64,000 nucleotides of DNA, taken from contig JAIOYR010000002.1 in NCBI GenBank assembly GCA_021740995.1, positions 1 to 64,000 on the forward strand, written 5' to 3'. Positions 23,497 through 30,999 of the stretch are shown here, in pieces. Made by a program: the position numbers and the translations under genes. The stretch's first letter is position 1. Every line of letters starts with the position of its first letter. The stretch comes from Taibaiella sp. GTDB lineage: Bacteria; Bacteroidota; Bacteroidia; Chitinophagales; Chitinophagaceae. The notes beneath the pieces are model-generated. The model was given only the letters and a program-made list of their open reading frames with translations, was not told where the DNA came from and did not search any database.

Positions 23497-24600
23497 TTTT
23501 TTAGCCCCTTTCGTTACAGAATTAAAATCATCTGAATGTGCAGGGCCGTCAATTTTTGACAAGTGTATTTCTGGCTTGTTCACATCGCTGATGCTGTGTA
23601 TGTCCAACAACATTTTAGGTTGTTTGCCTATAACCTTATCAATGAGAATGGGTGTAGGTGCTGTTCCCACATTACCTTCATAATGCCCCTGAGCTATCAC
23701 GCTGCTGCGAGCTATTTTTGATGGTCCTTCAATCACCCAATCTTTAGTAGATTTTTTGTGGAAACGGCAATCGTTGCAAATCCAATCTTCCACCTCGCCC
23801 CACTGGTCTTTGCGGGCAGTAACGCGGTATACCTCCTCTCCTCTGAGCCATAAGCGCGCCTTGCCACTGCACTTGGTGCAACTGCAATGAGCATCTACCG
23901 GCTTGGTGAACCATACACGGTTTTTGAAGCGGAACGTCTTGTCTGTAAGTGCACCCACGGGGCACACATCTATCACATTTCCTATAAATTCGTTGTCCAG
24001 TGCTTTGTGGAGCATGGTGCTTATCTGTGCATGGTCGCCACGCTCCAGTATACCATGTTCCCGCTTTTCTGTTAACTGTTCTGCAGCAAAAACACAGCGG
24101 AAGCACATGATACAGCGCGTCATGTGCAGGGATATGTATGGACCTATGTCTTCTTTCTCAAAAGTGCGGCGTTTGAATTCGTAACGGGTAGCTTCGTTGC
24201 CATGCTCATAGCTCAGATTTTGCAGGTCGCACTCACCTGCCTGGTCGCATACCGGGCAGTCGAGCGGATGATTGAGCAGCAGGAACTCTACAATACCTTT
24301 GCGGGCATCTACCACTTTGGGAGAGGTGATGTTCTTTACCTCCATACCATCCATTACAGTAGTACGGCAGCTGGCAACAAGCTTTGGCATAGGGCGGGGG
24401 TCTTTCTCAGAGCCCTTGCTTACCTCTACCAGGCAGGTACGACACTTGCCACCGCTGTCTTTCAGCTTGCTGTAATAGCACATAGCCGGCGGTGTTACCT
24501 CTCCGCCTATCATACGTGCTGCATTGAGTATAGTAGTACCTGCGGGTACCTCTATACTAATGTTATCAATTGTTACTTTAAAATTCGGTGTTTCAGACAT
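23494..24600 (-). CDS. nuoG: Complex I subunit G, short form
   Basis: A 368-residue peripheral-arm subunit. The N-terminal 2Fe-2S ferredoxin domain has MCYYSKLKDSGGKCRTCLVEV and SCRT; next comes the His-Cys motif HPLDCPVCDQAGECDLQNL for cluster N5, then CIMCFRCVFAAEQ and DVCPVGALT for N4, and CSCTKCSGKARLW plus WICNDCRF. The large molybdopterin-like C-terminal domain of classical NuoG (about 900 residues in E. coli) is absent, as is usual in Bacteroidota. It passes electrons from NuoF/E to NuoI. The stop codon lies inside a palindrome that precedes the MNT gene. Confidence 0.93.
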   Translation of the reverse strand: MSETPNFKVTIDNISIEVPAGTTILNAARMIGGEVTPPAMCYYSKLKDSGGKCRTCLVEVSKGSEKDPRPMPKLVASCRTTVMDGMEVKNITSPKVVDARKGIVEFLLLNHPLDCPVCDQAGECDLQNLSYEHGNEATRYEFKRRTFEKEDIGPYISLHMTRCIMCFRCVFAAEQLTEKREHGILERGDHAQISTMLHKALDNEFIGNVIDVCPVGALTDKTFRFKNRVWFTKPVDAHCSCTKCSGKARLWLRGEEVYRVTARKDQWGEVEDWICNDCRFHKKSTKDWVIEGPSKIARSSVIAQGHYEGNVGTAPTPILIDKVIGKQPKMLLDIHSISDVNKPEIHLSKIDGPAHSDDFNSVTKGAKK

Positions 24601-24618
24601 AAAATAAATCTAAATAAT

Positions 24619-25974
24619 TTAAGCACTTGCAGGTACATGTATCGGGTCGGCATAGTGTGCAAGACCATAGTTACGTGTCTGCGATTCTTCGGGGTTCAGT
24701 ACATGCCATTCAAACTCATCGCGGAAGTGACGGATAGCGGCTGCAACCGGCCATGCGGCAGCATCGCCCAACGGGCAAATGGTGTTGCCCTCTATGCGGC
24801 GCTGTATGTCCCAAAGCAGGTCTATGTCGCTCATCTTTCCTTTTCCGTATTCTAGATTCTTCAGTATCTTGTACATCCAGCCGGTGCCTTCGCGGCATGG
24901 GCTGCACTGTCCACAACTCTCGTGATTGTAAAAGCGGGCAAGGGTCATGGTGTGACGCACTACACATTGTGCGTCATCCAGCACAATAAACCCACCTGAG
25001 CCCATCATGCTACCTGATACAAACCCACCGTCTGACAGGCTCTCGTAGTTCATATATCGTGTTTCACCTTTTGCTGTTTTCAGCAGCAAATTGGCAGGTA
25101 CTATAGGCACAGATGAGCCACCAGGTATACACGCCTTAAGTTTTCTGCCCTTGGGTATACCTCCGCAATATTCATCGCTGTACAAAAACTCCTCTACAGA
25201 GCAGGTCATGTCTATTTCATACACTCCCGGCTTGTTGATATTGCCACAAACAGAAAGCAGCTTGGTGCCCGTAGACTTACCTACACCTATCTTTGCATAC
25301 TCATCGCCACCCATATTGATGATGGGTACGACAGCTGCAAGGGTTTCTACATTATTCACTACTGTTGGGCGCATCCACACACCCTGTATAGCAGGGAATG
25401 GTGGCTTCATGCGCGGATTGCCACGTTTTCCTTCCAGCGATTCTATCAGTGCGGTTTCCTCTCCACAGATATAAGCCCCTGCACCCCTATGCACATATAT
25501 CTCGCAGTCGAAGCCTGTGCCCAGAATATTCTTTCCCAGAAAGCCATTGTTTTTGGCTTCTATAATCGCCTGCTCCAGTATCTCCGGTATCCATGCGTAC
25601 TCGCCACGTATGTAGACATATGTAGCATTGCTGCCGAGTGCAAAGCTGCTGATAAGCAATCCCTCTATAAACAAGTGGGGATGAAACTCCATCAGGTAGC
25701 GGTCTTTGAATGTACCGGGTTCTGATTCATCAGCATTGCACACCAGATGACGTGGAACTCCCTCCGGCTTTGCCAGAAAGCTCCACTTCATGCCGGTAGG
25801 AAAACCCGCACCACCGCGACCACGCAGACCGCTTTTTTTCACCTCTTCCACTATATCAGCAGGCGACATCTTAAATGCCTTCTCTGCAGCACGGTAGCCG
25901 CCGTTCTTCCGGTAGGTATCGAAATAACGGATACCTTCTATGTGGTCGTTTTCTAATAAAAGTTTTATCGCCAT
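24619..25974 (-). CDS. nuoF: Complex I subunit F (NADH/FMN site)
   Basis: A 451-residue subunit holding FMN, the NADH site and cluster N3. Seen: GLRGRGGAGFPTGMKWSF (NADH/FMN loop), NADESEPGTFKDR, GAGAYICGEETALIESLEG (FMN), and the cluster ligands ESCGQCSPCREGTGWM with a distant Cys in NTICPLGDAAAW. Length is normal. It is separated from nuoE by the SRPBCC/NTF2-like pair, whereas the two are usually adjacent. Confidence 0.96.
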   Translation of the reverse strand: MAIKLLLENDHIEGIRYFDTYRKNGGYRAAEKAFKMSPADIVEEVKKSGLRGRGGAGFPTGMKWSFLAKPEGVPRHLVCNADESEPGTFKDRYLMEFHPHLFIEGLLISSFALGSNATYVYIRGEYAWIPEILEQAIIEAKNNGFLGKNILGTGFDCEIYVHRGAGAYICGEETALIESLEGKRGNPRMKPPFPAIQGVWMRPTVVNNVETLAAVVPIINMGGDEYAKIGVGKSTGTKLLSVCGNINKPGVYEIDMTCSVEEFLYSDEYCGGIPKGRKLKACIPGGSSVPIVPANLLLKTAKGETRYMNYESLSDGGFVSGSMMGSGGFIVLDDAQCVVRHTMTLARFYNHESCGQCSPCREGTGWMYKILKNLEYGKGKMSDIDLLWDIQRRIEGNTICPLGDAAAWPVAAAIRHFRDEFEWHVLNPEESQTRNYGLAHYADPIHVPASA

Positions 25975-26010
25975 TTTTAAAAGTCAAAATTCAAAAGTCA
26001 ATAGTTGGTG
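25975..26010. repeat. Degenerate heptamer repeat upstream of nuoF
   Basis: The spacer before nuoF reads AAAGTCA, AAATTCA, AAAGTCA, ATAGTTG in register of 7. A closely related array (AAGTCGA units) lies upstream of nuoB's neighbour at 29794-29826. These arrays mark several junctions of the nuo operon. Confidence 0.6.
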
Positions 26011-26044
26011 GCTATGCACCGACGATTTCAATTTGAGTTTACAA

Positions 26045-26479
26045 TTATTTTTCTTTTGGTACTGATACACTTTGTCTTGCAAACAGCATCCAATGTTCAT
26101 TTTCCCATGTCCATACCTGCAATACTTTCAGCTTGAAGGACATCAGCTTTCCATCCATTACCGCATCAATATCTGCTACACTTCGTGCTGCGGCTAAATT
26201 TCCGGTAGTTTTGACCTCCGGTTTTGTAGCTGCTATTTTTTTGTATATCAGCTTCCCATTGTACAGGTCGTCTATCAGTTCTTTTTTTGTCTCTATCCAG
26301 CCGTTCGAGTGACCATAACTTATTTTGTCACTTACCAGCCATTTGAGTGCTACACTGTCTCTTGACTCCAACGCCTTGTCGAAGTCAGCTATCGCATGAT
26401 TAAGACTAGCATAGTCGGGCTGCTGTGCATAGGTGCAGCAACTAAGAGCCAATAACAGTATGGTTAATAAGTACTTCAT
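26045..26479 (-). CDS. Secreted NTF2-like (DUF4440) protein
   Basis: A 144-residue protein with a signal peptide (MKYLLTILLLALSCCTYAQQ; the Cys residues also allow a lipoprotein reading, but no good lipobox is seen). The rest fits an NTF2-like fold of the DUF4440 type: LNHAIADFDKALESRDSVAL, then ISYGHSNGWIETKKELI and LQVWTWENEHWMLFARQS. Such proteins bind small molecules or act as enzymes; no catalytic set can be named. Its ATG shares one base with the stop of the SRPBCC gene (TGATG), so the two are translationally coupled. The pair is inserted between nuoE and nuoF and is not a complex I component. Confidence 0.8.
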   Translation of the reverse strand: MKYLLTILLLALSCCTYAQQPDYASLNHAIADFDKALESRDSVALKWLVSDKISYGHSNGWIETKKELIDDLYNGKLIYKKIAATKPEVKTTGNLAAARSVADIDAVMDGKLMSFKLKVLQVWTWENEHWMLFARQSVSVPKEK

Positions 26480-26883
26480 CAGTCTTGTTCAAAAATCATT
26501 ATATAGTCTTCCATTGGGTCAAAGAAGTAATCTGTCCAGCCGCTGCGATGGCTTTTCATTTCGTCTTCATTGGGAAGTCCAGTATGGGTTATTGTTACCT
26601 TCGTTCCACCATCGTGTTTTTTCAGCAAATAATGAACTTCAGTTGGTGCTGTATCCTCTGCCCAATCGGTTGTTTTCCAGGTATATGCCAGTTCGCTTGC
26701 ACCCGTTTTCAACACGTTGCCGGTAGCCCAGCCGTCAAACATCATAAACTCCCCGCCTACTTTGTTTTCCAGTATCGCTTCACCTCCACTCCATTTTCTT
26801 ATCAGCACTGCATCAGTTAGCAACTGCATCACTCTATCGGGTGCTGCAGAAAGCTGAAATTCGAGCGATAGGTCGTATGCCAT
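26479..26883 (-). CDS. SRPBCC/START-like (AHA1-type) protein
   Basis: A 134-residue cytoplasmic protein of the SRPBCC superfamily. Typical features: an N-terminal strand with APDRVMQLLTDAVLIRKW (helix under the ligand cavity), GGEFMMFDGWATGNVLK, and a C-terminal helix MKSHRSGWTDYFFDPMEDYI. AHA1-type members bind hydrophobic ligands or chaperone partners; the ligand here is unknown. It comes 10 bases after nuoE and is coupled to the NTF2-like gene downstream. These genes interrupt the normal nuoE-nuoF order. Confidence 0.82.
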   Translation of the reverse strand: MAYDLSLEFQLSAAPDRVMQLLTDAVLIRKWSGGEAILENKVGGEFMMFDGWATGNVLKTGASELAYTWKTTDWAEDTAPTEVHYLLKKHDGGTKVTITHTGLPNEDEMKSHRSGWTDYFFDPMEDYIMIFEQD

Positions 26884-26893
26884 TTTAGTTTTA

Positions 26894-27382
26894 TTATTTT
26901 CCTCTTAGTTCTTCTATTAGTTTATCTACTTTCTCTTTCGTCAGATGCTCCCTATACGTTTTGCCGAGCTGCATCATGGGTGCGTAACCACAGGCTCCCA
27001 AACACTCTGCGGGCTTGAGGGTAAACAGACCATCGGTCGTTGTTTCGCCCTCGCTGATACCCAGCTTCTCTTTGATGTATTCAATCATTTCGTCGCTGCC
27101 ATTGAGCATACAAGGGCCGGTGCGGCACACCTCCAGCAGATACTTACCTACGGGTTTGGTATTGAACATGCTGTAAAAGGTAGCTACTTCATACACCTCT
27201 ATGGGCAGTATATTCAATATTTCTGCCACATAGTCCATAACTGGCGCATCGAGCCAGCCGCCAAACTCGTCCTGAGCAATGTGCAGCAATGGTATCAGGG
27301 CACTCTTCTGCTTACCCTCTGGGTAATGGGCAATAAGCTCCTTGATTTCGCTTAATTTTTGTTCGCTAAACTTTATATTCAT
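26894..27382 (-). CDS. nuoE: Complex I subunit E (2Fe-2S)
   Basis: A 162-residue peripheral subunit carrying cluster N1a. The four ligands are visible as VCRTGPCMLNG (C-x4-C) and AECLGACGYAP (C-x3-C). An N-terminal helical part (YPEGKQKSALIPLLHIAQDE) matches the thioredoxin-like family. It lies after nuoD in the operon. Confidence 0.95.
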   Translation of the reverse strand: MNIKFSEQKLSEIKELIAHYPEGKQKSALIPLLHIAQDEFGGWLDAPVMDYVAEILNILPIEVYEVATFYSMFNTKPVGKYLLEVCRTGPCMLNGSDEMIEYIKEKLGISEGETTTDGLFTLKPAECLGACGYAPMMQLGKTYREHLTKEKVDKLIEELRGK

Positions 27383-27421
27383 TTAGATTGGCTGATTGTG
27401 TTTTTCAAAATGGCACTCTAT

Positions 27422-28675
27422 TTATGCATCCAGCTCTCCGGCTATTACATTCATACTACTCAGGGTTACTACTGCATCGCTTAGCAAACCGCCTTCCACT
27501 ATTTCAGGGTAGGCCTGATAGTAAATGAAGCATGGCCTGCGGAAATGCAATCTGTATGGTGTGCGGCCGCCATCGCTTATAAGGTAGTAACCCACCTCGC
27601 CATTGCCGCCCTCTACCGAATGATATACCTCGCCCGGTGGCACATCTATTTCACCCATTATTATCTTGAAGTGCCAAATAAGTGCTTCCATTTTAGTGTA
27701 TACATCCTCTTTTGGCGGCAGGTGATAATGGTCTGCTTCTTTAGCATAAAATATTTCTTTCTGTGCAGGGTCTTCTTTTTCTATCTTCTCTATCTTTTCT
27801 ATGGCCTGATTGATGATGCTTACACTCTCCCACATCTCTCCATTGCGCACCATAAAGCGGTCGTAGACATCGCCGGTAGTACCTATAGGTATCTTGAAAT
27901 CAAAGTCTTCGTAAGAAGAGTATGGCTGGGCTACCCGCACATCGTAGTCGATACCTGCTGCCCGTAAATTGGGGCCTGTAAAACCATAGTTCAACGCACG
28001 CTCTGCACTTATGGGTCCTGCGCCTATGCAGCGGTCCATAAATATGCGGTTGCGGTTGAGCAGGGATTCAAATTCTTTTAAAACCTTAGGGAAGTTCTCC
28101 ATAAAATCATGGAGCTTGGTGAAGAACGCAGCAGAAAAATTGCGCTCAAAACCACCAACTCTGCCTATATTGGTAGTGAGGCGGGAGCCGCACACCTCCT
28201 CAAACATTTCGTATATCTTCTCACGTTGCTGAAACACATAAGTAAACGGTGTAAGCGCACCGGTATCAACCGCTATCACTGAATTGCACACCAGATGATC
28301 TGCTATACGCGACAGTTCCATAATTATTACACGCAAGTATTCTACACGCTTTGGCAATTTGAGATTCAGCAGTTTTTCTATAGTCATCATCCACCCAAAA
28401 TTGTTGATGGGCGCTGAGCAATAGTTGAGCCGGTCTGTAAGCGTAGTTACCTGATAGTAGGGCCTGCGCTCTGCTATCTTTTCGAATGCACGGTGGATAT
28501 AACCAATTGTAGGTACTGTTTCCAGCACCCGCTCCCCATCTATCTCCATTATGTTCTGAAACACACCATGCGTGGCAGGGTGTGTAGGACCAAGGTTGAG
28601 CGTGGTAGTCTGTTTCTGAAGAGATTCTTCAGAAAGTTTTATATGGTGCTGTTGTTGTGGTTGTATTTCGGTCAT
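27422..28675 (-). CDS. nuoD: Complex I subunit D (49-kDa type)
   Basis: A subunit of about 417 residues that, with NuoB, forms the quinone-reducing site. Marks: LNLGPTHPATHGV near the N terminus (quinone-site His), IGYIHRAFEKIAERRPYYQV, and DVPPGEVYHSVEGGNGEVGY-like sequence near the end. The frame opens at 28690, but the ATG at 28675 (MTEIQPQQQ) is preferred: it stands one base after the Uma2 stop (TAGCATG), giving coupling without overlap. NuoC and NuoD are separate proteins here, split by the Uma2 gene. Confidence 0.95.
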   Translation of the reverse strand: MTEIQPQQQHHIKLSEESLQKQTTTLNLGPTHPATHGVFQNIMEIDGERVLETVPTIGYIHRAFEKIAERRPYYQVTTLTDRLNYCSAPINNFGWMMTIEKLLNLKLPKRVEYLRVIIMELSRIADHLVCNSVIAVDTGALTPFTYVFQQREKIYEMFEEVCGSRLTTNIGRVGGFERNFSAAFFTKLHDFMENFPKVLKEFESLLNRNRIFMDRCIGAGPISAERALNYGFTGPNLRAAGIDYDVRVAQPYSSYEDFDFKIPIGTTGDVYDRFMVRNGEMWESVSIINQAIEKIEKIEKEDPAQKEIFYAKEADHYHLPPKEDVYTKMEALIWHFKIIMGEIDVPPGEVYHSVEGGNGEVGYYLISDGGRTPYRLHFRRPCFIYYQAYPEIVEGGLLSDAVVTLSSMNVIAGELDA

Positions 28676-28676
28676 G

Positions 28677-29264
28677 CTAAATTTTTTCAAACAATTCAGA
28701 AAGGTTCAATGAAAATCCGGGTAATACTGTAGAAGTTACTATATCTCCTGCCACCATCAGGCGTGATGACTGATAAGTACCCGCCTCCAGCCTGTATAAA
28801 GCGAATGTCTGGTCTTGTGGCGACACTACCCAGTATTCGCTTACACCCGACTCTTCGTAAATCTCAAATTTATTTTTTAATTCCTTGCTGTTATTTCCGG
28901 GCGATAGAATTTCAACTACTATATCCGGCGCACCTATACAGCCACGGTCATCCAGTTTTGAGGGGTCACATATCACACAAATGTCAGGTTGCAGCACGGT
29001 AATAATATCTTTATCTTCTTTCGATTTACGTGGCAGTCGCACATCGAATGGGGCAACGTATACTTCGCATTTTTTACCTTTCAGGTAGTTGCGCAATTCA
29101 TAATATATATCTCCTGAAAGCCTCTGGTGTCGCCTGTTTGGTGCAGGGCTCATTTTGAAGATACGACCTTTTATCAACTCCACCCGCTCTTCAAATTTCC
29201 ATTTGAAGTAGTCAGCGTAAGTGTATGTTTTGTTTATATCAAGGTCTGCGAGTACCATTACCAA
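28677..29264 (-). CDS. Uma2-family (DUF820) nuclease-fold protein
   Basis: A 195-residue protein of the Uma2/DUF820 family, which has the PD-(D/E)XK restriction-endonuclease-like fold. The core reads PDICVICDPSKLDDRGCIGA, then DIVVEILSPGNNSKELKNKF with the Asp, Glu and Lys of the active-site set, followed by GVSEYWVVSPQDQT. The N-terminal VELIKGRIFKMSPAPNRRHQ is typical. Its biological role is unknown; the family is abundant in Cyanobacteria and Bacteroidota and may move as single genes. It sits between nuoC and nuoD, ending one base before the nuoD ATG, so it is transcribed with complex I. Confidence 0.88.
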   Translation of the reverse strand: MVMVLADLDINKTYTYADYFKWKFEERVELIKGRIFKMSPAPNRRHQRLSGDIYYELRNYLKGKKCEVYVAPFDVRLPRKSKEDKDIITVLQPDICVICDPSKLDDRGCIGAPDIVVEILSPGNNSKELKNKFEIYEESGVSEYWVVSPQDQTFALYRLEAGTYQSSRLMVAGDIVTSTVLPGFSLNLSELFEKI

Positions 29265-29290
29265 ATATATTTACTTAATAAGTTGCTGTT

Positions 29291-29788
29291 TTACCTGCCA
29301 AACATTTCATTGTCTTTGTCCGTTCTTGTGGGGTCTTCCATCTGGTACTCCTTGCGCATAGGAAAGTAGTCCATCTCATCCACATTCAGAATGCGGACAA
29401 GATTAGGATGCCCTATAAAGTTGACACCAAAAAAATCGTAGGTTTCCCGCTCCATCCAGTTGGCTGCCGAGAAAAGCTTGGAAGCTGTGTATACATCTGG
29501 CTTTTCAATAGGCACAAATATTTTGAATCTGAGGCGTATATTGTCGGTGAGGTTGTGCAGGTGGTATACCACACTCAGTTCTTCTCCCTTTCTGTCGGGA
29601 AAATGAACGCCCGTGAGGTCTGTCATAAACCGGAAACGCAGTGTTTCATCATCATGAAGAAACTGCATTACTTTCAGGTTCATTTCGGCTGGGGCGGTGA
29701 ATGTTAGTATACCATACGGCTCCTCCCATCCGGTGAGAGCCTCTCCGAACTTATCCGTCAACCGCTGTCTGATTATTTCGTTTGTCAT
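29291..29788 (-). CDS. nuoC: Complex I subunit C (30-kDa type)
   Basis: A 165-residue peripheral-arm subunit. Family marks: LTGVHFPDRKGEELSVVYHL, LRFKIFVP, and the C-terminal WMERETYDFFGVNFIGHPNL with the conserved Glu-Arg-Glu and Asp-Phe-Phe-Gly, then FPMRKEYQMEDPTRTDKDN. It stabilises the NuoB/D junction. It lies after nuoB and is separated from nuoD by the Uma2 gene. Confidence 0.94.
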   Translation of the reverse strand: MTNEIIRQRLTDKFGEALTGWEEPYGILTFTAPAEMNLKVMQFLHDDETLRFRFMTDLTGVHFPDRKGEELSVVYHLHNLTDNIRLRFKIFVPIEKPDVYTASKLFSAANWMERETYDFFGVNFIGHPNLVRILNVDEMDYFPMRKEYQMEDPTRTDKDNEMFGR

Positions 29789-29793
29789 TTTTT

Positions 29794-29826
29794 AAGTCGA
29801 AAGTCGAAAGTCAAAAGTTGAAAGTT
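29794..29826. repeat. AAGTCGA heptamer array between nuoB and nuoC
   Basis: Units AAGTCGA, AAGTCGA, AAGTCAA, AAGTTGA and part of a fifth follow without gaps directly upstream of nuoC. Related arrays lie before nuoF and between nuoA and nuoB. The remaining part of this spacer (29827-29890) is T/A-rich, without a recognised signal. Confidence 0.7.
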
Positions 29827-29890
29827 CTGACCCGATTTTAAAAAAGCCTTTTTTATTGTAGTCGAAATGTCTTTTCTGATTTTCGAAAAA

Positions 29891-30454
29891 TTACTGTATT
29901 CCGTAGCTTTCCATCAATTCTTTGTATACACCACTTCCTCTGCGACGCAGACTTTCGTTCTGTACCAGATCCTGTAGTCTAAGTATACCATCTATGATGC
30001 CTTCCGGACGGGGAGGGCATCCCGGCACATATACGTCTACCGGTATCACCTGATCTATTCCCTGAAGCACTGAATAAGAATCAAATATACCGCCGCTGCT
30101 GGCACATGCACCTATAGCTATCACCCAGCGAGGCTCAGCCATTTGCAGGTATACCTGACGTAAAATCGGCCCCATCTTTTTGGAAATGGTGCCCGCTACC
30201 AATAACATATCGCACTGGCGGGGAGTGAAACCCATTCTTTCGGAGCCAAAGCGCGAAAGGTCGTAGTTTGAGCCCATGGTAGCCATAAACTCAATCCCGC
30301 AACAAGATGTTGCAAATGGTAATGGCCACAATGAGTTTTTACGGGCCAGCCCCACTACTTTGTCAAAAGAAGTAGCGTGAAATCCTTCACCGGAGTACCC
30401 TTCGGGTATCTCCACCATTTTCACATTTGTATTGTATTGTACTGGCCTACCCAT
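29891..30454 (-). CDS. nuoB: Complex I subunit B (cluster N2)
   Basis: A subunit of about 187 residues that holds the terminal 4Fe-4S cluster N2. The ligands appear as ATSCCGIEFM (adjacent Cys pair), a Cys in RQCDMLLVAGTISKKMGP and VYVPGCPPRPEGII. The frame opens at 30502, but the first 16 residues (Phe/Ile/Asn-rich) are translated from the AT heptamer spacer, so the ATG at 30454 (MGRPVQYNT) is chosen; this gives the normal length. It lies between nuoA and nuoC. Confidence 0.95.
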   Translation of the reverse strand: MGRPVQYNTNVKMVEIPEGYSGEGFHATSFDKVVGLARKNSLWPLPFATSCCGIEFMATMGSNYDLSRFGSERMGFTPRQCDMLLVAGTISKKMGPILRQVYLQMAEPRWVIAIGACASSGGIFDSYSVLQGIDQVIPVDVYVPGCPPRPEGIIDGILRLQDLVQNESLRRRGSGVYKELMESYGIQ

Positions 30455-30456
30455 AT

Positions 30457-30489
30457 TGAAATTAAAAATTAAAAAGTAAAAAATGAAAA
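30457..30489. repeat. AAAAATT-type heptamer array between nuoA and nuoB
   Basis: The spacer reads in units of seven as TGAAATT, AAAAATT, AAAAAGT, AAAAAAT, GAAAATC. It creates a false N-terminal extension of nuoB if read as protein. Confidence 0.6.
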
Positions 30490-30882
30490 TCAATCTTCCC
30501 AATCAAGCGCACCTTTTTTCACTATATATATAAAACCACAAAGGAAAAATGATACAAACATAACCACAGCTAAAAATCCTTCCTGACCCAAATATCTAAA
30601 ATTAACTGCGTATGGGTAAAAGAAAATAACTTCCACATCGAAGAGAACAAAAAGAATGGCCACAAGAAAGTACTTGATACCCATAGGCTGGCGGGCATTG
30701 CCTACAGAGGGTATACCACTTTCAAAGTTTACCAGTTTATCTTTTGTTCTCCGTTTGGGCCCCAACAGATGTGTGGCACCCATCATCACTATAATAAAAC
30801 CAACAGCGATCACCAACTGTAATGCTATTGGAAAATAGTTGACCGGTGTATTCTGTGTTACTGCCTGCAATAAAAGATTCAT
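30490..30882 (-). CDS. nuoA: Complex I subunit A
   Basis: A 130-residue membrane subunit with three helices, first gene of the operon. The conserved loop NFESGIPSVGNARQPMGIKYF is present (Glu-Ser-Gly and Gly-Asn-Ala), as is ILFVLFDVEVIFFYPYAV with the Asp-Val-Glu typical of TM2. A good promoter lies 38 bases upstream. Together with the other genes all 14 subunits A-N are encoded in order. Confidence 0.95.
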   Translation of the reverse strand: MNLLLQAVTQNTPVNYFPIALQLVIAVGFIIVMMGATHLLGPKRRTKDKLVNFESGIPSVGNARQPMGIKYFLVAILFVLFDVEVIFFYPYAVNFRYLGQEGFLAVVMFVSFFLCGFIYIVKKGALDWED

Positions 30883-30919
30883 AACTGTGTGTGCTTACTG
30901 AAGTGTATAATAGAATAGA

Positions 30920-30949
30920 CAAAGTTACATCTAAGGAGCGAAAATACAA
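30920..30949 (-). promoter_or_regulatory. Promoter of the nuo operon
   Basis: On the minus strand TTG (complement 30947-30949) is followed after exactly 19 bases by TAACTTTG (complement 30920-30927), matching the Bacteroidota consensus TTTG-N19-TAnnTTTG. Transcription would start near 30914, leaving a leader of about 30 bases before nuoA. Confidence 0.75.
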
Positions 30950-30999
30950 GCAGCATTTGATTATGAAACAAACCAAATAATCGGCTGGGTTTGTTTTCT

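Noticed and set aside
30455-30502. N-terminal extension of nuoB
   Set aside because: It is the translation of the AT heptamer spacer; family members start at MGRPVQY-like sequence.
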